In this document: positions 55,700 through 64,000 of the stretch, piece after piece | How the letters are laid out: every line of letters starts with the position of its first letter | Position numbering within the stretch: the stretch's first letter is position 1 | DNA from: Seminavis robusta | Taxonomy: Eukaryota; Bacillariophyta; Bacillariophyceae; Naviculales; Naviculaceae | Direction of reading: 5' to 3' | Length of the DNA: 64,000 nucleotides | NCBI GenBank assembly: GCA_903772945.1 | Contig: CAICTM010000087.1 | Location: 62,001-126,000, forward strand | Notes under the pieces: model-generated | Seen by the model: only the letters and a program-made list of their open reading frames with translations | Database searches by the model: none | Told to the model about the DNA's origin: nothing | Made by a program: the position numbers and the translations under genes

Positions 55700-57179
55700 T
55701 TAGTCCTTCACGCAGCCTTGAACACGAATGTCTAGAGTGTCAAGACCCAGCTCCTCCTTTATTTTGCTGAGGTCGTTCAGCAAATCCGTCAAGTTCTCCT
55801 TGTCCGATTCATTATTTGAGCTGACAAGTGCGTCCACCACAAACTCACGTTGATCCCCGTGCATGCGCAGTTGGGTCTCAACGCTTTCAATGGACATATC
55901 TTTTCCTGCGATTCTTTCAGCAACAGCCGCTAACATACCGGGTCTGCAAGTCAACAATAGTGTTTGAGTGGAATGAGTGTGCGTTGGCAAGCCATCTCTG
56001 CGCCATGGTAATGGGCACCAGTTCGATAGGAGAACTTACCGGTCTCGGCCAACGCAATGGATTTGCATCCCAATTACAGCCTTGGCCTGTTTCTTGTAGC
56101 ATCGGACGTTCAACTTTGTGGCTTGAATATTGAATTCATGAAGTGTTGGGTTGGACTCTAAACTAGTCAACAGGTCAACTTGCTTGTCCTGCGGAACAGC
56201 TACATGCATTTGGATGATGAATTCTTCCCCCAATCGTACCATTTTGGAGTGTGTGACATTGCCACCCTGACTGGCAACATGACGAGCCAACAAGGCCACA
56301 AGACCTGGTCGTTGCTTTCCAGCTGCCGAGATACAGAGATGGCCTTGATCAGGATCCAGTTCGACCGGACTAGTGTTGTACCTTTCGTCGAGCCCTTCCT
56401 TCAACAGGGTAAAAGATGCCCCTGTGACAGCTCCTCCAATCATGTCCTCAGCGTGCTGCACATCGCCCCCTCTCATTACACTGAGAATGCAAGTCCAAAC
56501 CAAAGAAGTGGCGGCCACGCCAACAATACGAAGATGCATGGGAGCAAAGAAGAAATTGACGAATGTGGCAGGGACCCACACTTTCCAGAGAGCCAAGAGA
56601 TCCTCTTTCATGTTTTGTCGGTATTCGCTCATGGCTCGTCCAACGTCAGGTTTCTCCTTCATCACGAGCTCTTTCTACAGTTTGTTGTGGAAAGAGGCAG
56701 AAGTCAGTTTAACAAAGTGCAAAGCGTGAGAGGTTATCCGCCAATGACATGCCAATCCGTTCGATTTTTCACACATCTGAACTCACCGTCGCATAGAAAG
56801 CTGGAAAGTACATGAGGGGATGATGAACGGCTTGATCAAGGAATACCTGTGCCGCGGTGCCAAGAATCCCTCGGGTATCCTTGACCTTTTCTCGGAACGG
56901 TTTGGCCACAAATGCGGCAGTTCGGGGAAAGAGTCTCCCAAAAAATGGAACGTAGATTGCATACTGGACACCTCCAAGGTAGACGAAGCCAAAGGCGGCG
57001 AATGCAGCGTTGCGTTTCCAGTCCACTTGTTCCTTGCGCTCGATTACTTTTTGAACCAACAAGTCGGAACATGAGGTCTTGATACCCGAAATAACAACTC
57101 CGAAAGCAAACGGATGCTCGGATGGGACTGACTTGAGCCTTGCCCAGAGAGGGGCCTTGGTTAGCACTGTTGAAAGCAT
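55700..57179 (-). CDS. Mpv17/PMP22 membrane domain fused to two ACT domains
   Basis: Minus-strand exons 57179-56787, 56674-56040 and 55943-55700 give 423 residues; the introns (112 and 96 nt) have GT-AG ends and agree in phase. Residues 1-200 are a complete Mpv17/PMP22-type four-helix protein (LDQAVHHPLMYFPAFYAT, then WKVWVPATFVNFFFAPMHLR and ILSVMRGG), a family of peroxisomal and inner mitochondrial membrane channels. Residues about 243-310 and 333-420 are two ACT domains (AGKQRPGLVALLARHVA; CVGRDRPGMLAAVAERIAG), as in glycine-cleavage regulator GcvR-type proteins that bind amino acids. The second intron lies inside ACT2, so the fusion is not two adjacent genes. Role: perhaps an amino-acid-gated membrane protein, inferred only. 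Confidence 0.88.
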
Positions 57180-57572
57180 GGTAGCGGTAACGTAGTAGCC
57201 CACAAAAAATAAACGCGCTTGGCGATTGTGGGATCGAAGAGAAATGAATCGAATATGGTGTGCTTCCTTGGCTTGTTCTGTCCACTGTCAACTGTCAACT
57301 GTCAACCACTATCGTGTAGGCGTGTTGGGAATTTTTTTGTGTCTTTCCTTCCTCAAATTGTGGCGGAATTGTTTTTTCGAATGTTCTCGAACACGTTCAC
57401 TTGTGGTACGTGGTGTCAGTCCAACGTCACTATCTCCACCACCGACTTTCTCGACCACGGAACTGGGAACGTGCTGCTCTGTTGGTCTTCCTGATCACTG
57501 GTGAGCATTGCTGCTTACCATCCTCCATGCGAGGTCTCCCAAGATTTCATCAACCCCGTGTGGGTCTGTCTG
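57180..57572. other. host flank left of the repeat nest
   Basis: Upstream region of the Mpv17-ACT gene, with three tandem CTGTCAA units near 57284. Repeat-derived DNA begins at about 57573. Confidence 0.5.
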
Positions 57573-58631
57573 GTGTCGTGGCGCCTAGAATTATCATGTT
57601 GAGTATACAGCTAATTTTGTAGCATTCTGGCATTTCAGCTGAATTGAGCATTAGTCATATCTTAATAGCTAGAGAAATGTAATGCAGAAAGCAAGCCAAA
57701 AAGGAAAGTGTCCTATTTAATGCATAAAAACCCTCAGGTATAGATACATTTTATCTAAAATGTGACATAGGCAAATCTTGGATATTTACTTATGCAAGCA
57801 TGTTCTTTACTTAGGTATATATGATATACATGATGATATAATAATAAGAGCATGCCATTGGAAAACAGTTACTGGTCAAAGTGAGGCTTTTTATAGATTT
57901 ATGTTAAGTTACCTTAAGTAGATGGTGGCAAGAAGTAATTAAGACAAACTATGACTGCATAGAAATTTGGATTTAAGGTACATTGAAGTAATAGGTTAAG
58001 GTTATTGAATACCATTCCCATGGGCACCAGATTCAATATTTAGCCAATAAGAGGCAATAAGAGGATGCCAGAAAACAGTTACGAGTTATAAGGTGGCTAA
58101 TAATTTATGATGAATTAATTCATAGTTGATGGTCGGCAAAAAATATTGGAGAACTATTATTTGAATTAACTTGAAGCTTATTGAATACCATAGCGTAGGG
58201 CACTCATATTCATGAATGTGCTTTGTATAGGTTGCGCAGCTGTCAATGTTTTTTCCTTCTTTTCTTTTGGGCTAGGTTGCTGGTGTGTTTGCACGCCTGA
58301 CAACTGAGCAGTATTTTTTTTTTGCTGATACAAGACCTCATAAGGTATCTTGTTTCCATTGTTTGATTCACTCCAAGCCAAGTGTTTTGAAGTTGTGTTG
58401 AATTCATGCACCAGTGGGTAATGTGTTTTTGTTAAGTGCTGAACCAATCCCTTCTGCGTTTGATACTGAACATATTCAATATTTGTGGCTGTTTTTAAGG
58501 TGAGTTCTTGAATGCGTTCAGTAGTGATATTTTCTCCACGGAAATATATTGCAGAACCAAGGCCTTCATAATCACCTAAGGTAGTGCCTCTTTAAGCAGC
58601 AGTATAAAACAAGGCCTGTACTGCGACCTCT
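57573..58631 (-). mobile_element. PIF1-type helicase element, 3' part, inverted copy
   Basis: Inverted copy of 60715-61795. Read on the minus strand it encodes the C-terminal end of a PIF1-like helicase (for example KIPYEVLYQ) followed by an AT-rich non-coding 3' region. The outer boundary shares GGCGCCTAGAATTATCAT with the other arm. It ends abruptly against an LTR at 58632. Confidence 0.75.
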
Positions 58632-59024
58632 TGCAATACACGGCTCTTAGCCTTATTCGCACTCGATCCTAGATAGGCTTTGAGTCACCTCATGACTAGT
58701 CTTCGTGAATAGTCTTGAGACAGGGTTCATGACTCTAGCATACTGGTCGATGTTGAAACATCGCGTAGATATTAGTGGCGTGGAAGATTCCACGCTATTA
58801 GTAATGCTGAGAATCTTCCCGCGTTCCGTTTATGGATCTGAATGGAGTAGATCGCTACCGCAACCACCCTATCACACTTACAGTCTCCCGGGAGTTCAGA
58901 TCTACTCCTTTGATGTGATCTCTCTCTTGATTAGTTTTTCATAGCTTTCTAATCCTCTATAACTTTCATTCTCTCAACTCAAAACACTCGAAAGATCTTT
59001 ACACTAGCTTTTTAGCGTAGTGCA
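58632..59024 (+). repeat. LTR of a Ty3/Gypsy element (plus orientation)
   Basis: 393-bp sequence starting TG (TGCAATACACGG) and ending CA (GCGTAGTGCA). It matches in reverse orientation the LTR at 62240-62654. It is directly followed by a degenerate gag, so it is a 5' LTR. Confidence 0.8.
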
Positions 59025-59074
59025 TTTTGTAACAAACACAAATACTTTCAGCTCCCTCAACCTATTTCCTCACC

Positions 59075-59915
59075 ATGAAGATTCCAAAGACGCATACACC
59101 AGCTTCGAGTCCAAGCTGCGTGACAACCCAATCTCCCATTCCTCTCATCGACCTCGGTGATGAATGCGAAATCGACGATTCTCGCTCTACCACCTCAAAA
59201 CTTCGCACTATTCCAGCAGATGCTAACAGCCCCAAGTACACCTTCAAGGTCCAAATCATCAATGGATCTTAGACTCCACGTCAGACCATCAAGTGGCTGG
59301 ACGTATGGGAAGGTCTTCGTCGGGCTTCGCCATTGCTACGCCTGACGACAAACACAACCTCCTCAGGGAGATGACTTCTAGCTCTGCAATGAGCAGTTAC
59401 GAATCTAGCGGTGCAGGCCATCGTGAAGTACGTTGGGATGCCTTGCGCCAGATTGCCATCAACGCGATTGCCTCCTCGCCGGACATACGTGGCGTCGAAG
59501 ACGAAGCCACTTTCCAAACACGTTTCCAGGCTGCCTCGAACGGAGCAGCTCAGCCTGCTTTGGACAACACTGACATTACGTTTGCATAAATGCCTGTATC
59601 GAAGCGGTCTGTCCCTACAGGGCTCTTGAAAAGCAGAAACGCTTCATGCGCCGCAAGATGCGAAAGCCTGCTGATATGTCTTCTCGGGCTTATGTCAACA
59701 ACATCAGTCGGATGAACACCGATGAAACTTCCTCGTCTACCACCTTTGGGACCCAACCAAACATTGAACCATGACTAAGTCATTGACATTGTTTTTCATG
59801 GAATTCCACGCTCGTGGATGAAGAAGATGGACGAACACGATCTCGGACGGAAAAATTGTTTTGCTGCCTTTGCACAAAAAGTGTTCCAATTGCGCCAATC
59901 GAGAGGTTAGATGGA
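59075..59915 (+). pseudogene. decayed Ty3/Gypsy gag
   Basis: The frame starts MKIPKTHTP and is broken by several stops and frameshifts. In shifting frames it still shows gag-like capsid pieces: NSPKYTFKVQIINGS, ALEKQKRFMRRKMRKPADM and DIVFHGIPRSWMKKMD. It is clearly non-functional and ends where PIF1-related sequence begins. Confidence 0.75.
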
Positions 59916-61795
59916 CAAGAATCAAACGAGATAGTAGAGTTTACTTTCACGGTTTAAGGAATGGGGATAATATTTGATGAAGATGTTGCTAAATTGAAGT
60001 CACTACATCTAAATTAAATCAAGAGAAAGCATGGTAAGGAAGTTGTTGAAAAAATTTGCGAAAATGCTATCAACATTTTCTGGACAAATGATAACGAATT
60101 CGCATGAACATTCAATGTCTATCAAGTTTGAAAAGTTCATCTAATCCAACAGAAATTGTGCAGCCAAAGACATGGGGTACTAAATTCTCCAAAGGTGTTG
60201 CAAGGCATTTCCAAGAAGAATCTCCGGGTACTTCCATGTTATGTGTTGGTGCCAAAGTTTCCTTGAATGGAAAAAATTTAAAGCCTGGATGGGGTCTCCA
60301 TAATGGTGCCTGTGGTATTGTTAGAGAAATTGTTTTTGCAAAAGGAACTAATCCAAACATTGGTAATACACCAAAGTATGTTGTGGATGAATTCCCATTG
60401 TATATTGGTCCAACCTGGGATAAAAACAATCAAATGGTATGTATTTGATATTTGGGTGAATTGCATGCACAATGGGAACAGATATCATTATTCAATTTAA
60501 CGTTCTTCTGCATTCAGTTGGTTCCTAGACCCATCTGGTGACAGTTCCTTGTTGATTTTCACTTGTTGGTTCGCGAACATCCTCCCTTTGATTTTGCTTT
60601 TGCTGCGAACAATTTCACAAATTCCAGGGCCTCACTGCAGGTCCAGTGGATGAAGGAAAAATACAAAATATGTTTTCGTGCATTATTTTTGATCCGGATG
60701 CAAAACAAGCAGAAGGTCGAAGTACAGGCCTGGTTTTATATCTGCTGCTTCAAGAGGCACTACCTTAGGTGATGATGAAGGCCTTGTTCTGCAATATATT
60801 TCCGTGGAGAAAATATCACTACTGAACGCATTCAAGAACTCACCTTAAAAACAGCACAAATATTGTAATATGTTCAGATCAAACGCATAAGGGATTGGTT
60901 CAGCACACTTAACAAAAACACAGTACCCACTGGTGCATGCAATTCAACACAACTTCAAAACACTTTGGCTTGGGTGAATCAAAAAATGGAAACCAAGATA
61001 CCTTATGAGGTCTTGTATCAAGCAAACAAAAAAATACTCTCAAGTATTTGTCACAGGGCAAGGCAAAGCACACCACAAACCTAAGTCCCAAAGAAAGAAG
61101 GAAAAACATTGACAGCTCGCAACCTAACTACAAAGCTAAATATCTCATGAATCTAGTGCCCTATGGGAATTGGTATTCAATAAGCTTAAGTTAAATTCAA
61201 ATTCTAATAGTTCTCCTTAAGTATTTTTTGTCACCATCAACTTGAAGTTAATTCATCATAAATCTATTTAAAGCCACACTTTAACTCGTAACTGTTTTCC
61301 AATGGATCCTCTTATTGCCTCTTAGTGCAATATTTAATCTGTGCCCGATGGGAATGGTATTCAATAACCTTAACCCTATTACTTAAATGTACCTTAAATC
61401 CAAATTTCTATGCATTCATAGTTTGTCTTAATTACTTCTTGCCACCATCTACTTGAAGGTAACTTACCATAAATCTAGTAAAAAGCCTCACTTTGACCAG
61501 TAACTGTTTTCCAATGGCATGCTCTTATTATTATATCATCATGTATATCATATATACCTAAGTAAAGAACATGCTTGCATAAGTAAATATCCAAGATTTG
61601 CCTATGTCACATTTTAGATAAAATGTATCTATACCTGAGGGTTTTTATGCATTAAATAGGACACTTTCCTTTTTGGCTTGCTTTCTGCATTACATTTCTC
61701 TAGCTATTAAGATATGACTAATGCTCAATTCAGCTGAAATGCCAGAATGCTACAAAATTACTGATACTCAAATGATAATCTAGGCGCCACGAACC
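59916..61795 (+). mobile_element. PIF1-type helicase element, degenerate
   Basis: Encodes the C-terminal part of a PIF1-like helicase as used by Helitrons and related repeats. The best block is an open frame at 60104-60448 (SMLCVGAKVSLNGKNLKPGW, GACGIVREIVFAKG, VVDEFPLYIGPTWD). Further pieces in shifted frames give KFQGLTAGPVDEG near 60630, then SRGTTLGDDEGL and ENITTERIQELTLKT up to about 60860. The 3' region to 61795 is AT-rich and non-coding. Stops and frameshifts make it inactive. Confidence 0.75.
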
Positions 61796-62239
61796 AGAAT
61801 GGAAAAATTTCAAGCCTGGATGGGGTCTCCATAATGGTGCCTGTGGTATTGTGAGAGAAATTGTTTTTGCAAAAGGAACTAATCCAAACATTGGTAATGC
61901 AACAAAGTATGTTGTGGTTGAATTCCCATTGTATATTGGTCCCACCTGGGATAAAAACAATCCAATGGTATGTATTTGATATTTGGGTGAATTGCATGCA
62001 CAATGGGCACAGATATCATTATTCAATTTCACGTTCTTCTGCATTCAGTTGGTTCCTATACCCATGGTGACAGTTCCTTGTGATTTTCACTGTTGTTCGC
62101 GAACATACCTCCCTTTGGATCTTGCCTTTGCTCGAACAATTCACAAATTCCAGGGCCTCACTGCAGGTCCAGTGGATGAAGGAAAAATACAAATATGTTT
62201 TCGTGCATTATTTGTGATCCGGATGCAAAACAAGCAGAA
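61796..62239 (+). mobile_element. PIF1-type helicase element, partial direct copy
   Basis: Direct repeat of about 60270-60720. Includes a better preserved PLDLAFARTIHKFQGLTAGP helicase motif at 62110-62170. It is cut off at 62240 by the LTR. Confidence 0.8.
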
Positions 62240-62654
62240 TGCACTACGCTAAAGCTAGTGTAAAGATCTTTCGAGTGTTTTTGAGTTTGAGAGAATGAAA
62301 GTTTGAGAGGATTAGAAAGCTATGAAACTAATCAACGAGAGAGATCCACAATCAAAGAGATCGTAGATCTGAACCCCGCGGAGACTGTAGAGTGTGATAG
62401 GGTAGGTTGCGGTAGCGATCCTACTCACTCCACGATCCAAAAACGAACGCGTGAAGATTCGTCTAGCATTTATCTAGTAGCGTGGAATCTCTCCACGCAG
62501 CTAAAATATCTAGCGCGATGTTTCACCATTGACCTAGTATGACTAGAGGTCATTGAGAACCTGTCTCAATGACTTTCACGAAAGACTCAGTCATGAGTCG
62601 ACTCAAACCCTTCTAGGATCGAGTCGCGAATATAGGCTAAGATCCGTGTATTCA
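62240..62654 (-). repeat. LTR of a Ty3/Gypsy element (minus orientation)
   Basis: 415-bp LTR, the inverted counterpart of 58632-59024, with TG...CA ends. Read on the minus strand it follows a purine-rich tract (AGGGGCGAA), so it is the 3' LTR of the element to its right. Confidence 0.8.
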
Positions 62655-64000
62655 TTCGCCCCTGACAAGGTGTCACAGAAGGCACGACACATCATTCGGA
62701 CAAGGAGAAATTGAATTAAAGTGCGGGGCAATCTCGGAGATTGGATGTATGACATGTGCTGTCGCACGATGGCAATCCTACAAGGGGATCAGGCTTGTAT
62801 GGGTGTAAATACCTTATGTTCCAAGTCTGGTGAACTGTGCCGCTATGGCGGTAGTAGTCGGAGCCGTACAGTGCCATTGTTATTGACTCGGTCTGTGTGG
62901 TAAGGACCCTTGTGTGCGTTGGCTAACCGTATTAACGGTTTTGATACTGATGATCATCATATTGTCGTTGACATGTGTTGATAAGGGACACGTGCCGTGT
63001 TCTCCTTATCGGTGTTTTCTGGATAAGTCGTTGGCGACGTTCCTTGATGTATTTCCGGTTTGCTTTTGAAACGGATGTGGTGAACTTGTCACGATTGTAC
63101 GCGCGTAACTTGCGACGAAGTCCATGTTCATCCCGGAGAGTCTTCTCGACCTCTACGCGGGATTCACGTTCTCTTGTCCATGACGACCGGTCATGGATAC
63201 TGGGTAACCCACGTCTGGTTCAAACGATGGTTATCCGTCTGATGTCTGGAGCAGCCCTTGGTAGTTCATTGGTCCAATGAATTCACGAAGTTATTTCCTG
63301 TTGGTAGAAAGCGATAGCTGGATCGCATCGTTTCTTTTAGTTAGGAGTTGGCTTCCTTCTCGAGAAGTCCAATTGTCTAGAACTCCAGTTCTTCTATCGA
63401 GGAGGCCTTGTAGTGTGATTTCAATCCCGACTTTTGGTTAGTCTTTGGGGAAGGTCATCCTACTGTTCAACGCGATTCGCGAGATCGACGTCCGTTAGGT
63501 TGAGTTGATCATCAACGTATGCACGGACATTTTCTAAGTCATGCATGCGTGTTTCATTTTCCTTTGGAAGATGTCGGGACTATTACATAGCCATTGCAAC
63601 CTCTGGTACTCGTGCTTTCCTTCGGAGTGCAATGGATATCAATTAGTGTTGCTTCGAGTGAGGTGACACTCGATGTGGTATTGTCCGTGTTTCAGGTCTA
63701 GACTAGTAGCGCACTTGAATCCTCTGTTCAAGAGCATGTCCTGTCTTTTGGGATAGGATAAGGCTTCCGCTTGATCCGTTTGTTCGGTTCCCGAAAAGCC
63801 GAGATGAATCGTGCAGATCCATCTTTCTTGGGAAGATAAAAGTTGGTGCCGCCCACTGGAACGATTCACCTTCTTGAGGTGCCCCTGTTTCGCAGAGACG
63901 TTCAACCTCCTTTTAAGAGTGTTGGTATGGACCCGTGGAGTAGGGTGACCTAGTGTAATAGGATTTAAAGTCGGGACGAAGTTCTACTTCGTAGTCGTCC
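62655..64000 (-). pseudogene. decayed Ty3/Gypsy pol, truncated by window edge
   Basis: Minus-strand remains of a Gypsy polyprotein. Reverse transcriptase landmarks between about 63930 and 63490 are KEVERLCETGA, WAAPTFIFPKKDGS, KRIKRKPYPIPK, the TSLDLKHGQYHIE motif, LCNSPDIFQRKM and a YVDDQLNLT catalytic box. They occur in different frames with stops, so the copy is dead. The part from 62655 to 63480 should be RNase H and integrase, but I see no intact motif there. Confidence 0.8.

Overview
The window is nuclear DNA of a photosynthetic stramenopile, most likely a pennate diatom. The inference rests on densely packed eukaryotic genes on both strands, small GT-AG introns (about 50 to 190 nt), a plastid-type bipartite presequence (signal peptide ending in a Phe-led transit peptide) on the RNase HII gene, and diatom-style Ty3/Gypsy and PIF1-helicase repeats at the right end. 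The species call is inference. I saw no rRNA, tRNA, CRISPR or bacterial operon structure. Coordinates of spliced genes are outer limits; exon joins are in each evidence field and were worked out by reading splice sites and phase by eye.

Layout. 0-24 kb is a compact gene block: ATG4 autophagy protease; a REC114-like meiotic protein; plastid RNase HII; two unknown soluble proteins; a QCR9-like complex III subunit; an intradiol-dioxygenase-like protein with a frame break; a PXMP4-type peroxisomal membrane protein; a DUG3-type glutamine amidotransferase; a Sec1/Munc18 protein; a tail-anchored coiled-coil protein; a VAMP7-type longin SNARE; riboflavin kinase; a WDR89-like propeller. 24-28.5 kb is gene-poor: a poorly resolved gene bracketed by short direct repeats, then an 870-bp fold-back element with long terminal inverted repeats.

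28.5-57.2 kb is again gene-rich: a TKL-like kinase with a His-rich tail; a type II membrane protein with a beta-helix-like ectodomain; delta-COP; UBA3 (NEDD8 E1 subunit); a very large Ctf4/AND-1 replisome protein with an acidic repeat insert; a SHAQKYF-type MYB factor; DNA polymerase eta; a TRIC-like cation channel; a PIP5K; and an Mpv17/PMP22 membrane domain fused to two ACT domains. 57.6-64 kb is a repeat nest: PIF1-type helicase fragments as large inverted and direct repeats, LTRs in opposite orientation, and the gag and reverse transcriptase remnants of a Ty3/Gypsy element running off the right edge.

The genes are housekeeping genes and do not form one pathway. There are thematic groups: membrane traffic (Sec1, VAMP, delta-COP, PIP5K), genome maintenance (RNase HII, REC114-like, Ctf4, Pol eta) and peroxisome/mitochondrion membranes (PXMP4, Mpv17-ACT, QCR9). 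The most unusual items are the Mpv17-ACT-ACT fusion, the R-SNARE whose zero-layer residue is Asn, the REC114 candidate, the ATG4 whose C-terminal LIR-like motif depends on a 50-nt intron, and the inverted retroelement/PIF1 arrangement. I found no convincing multi-gene undescribed system.
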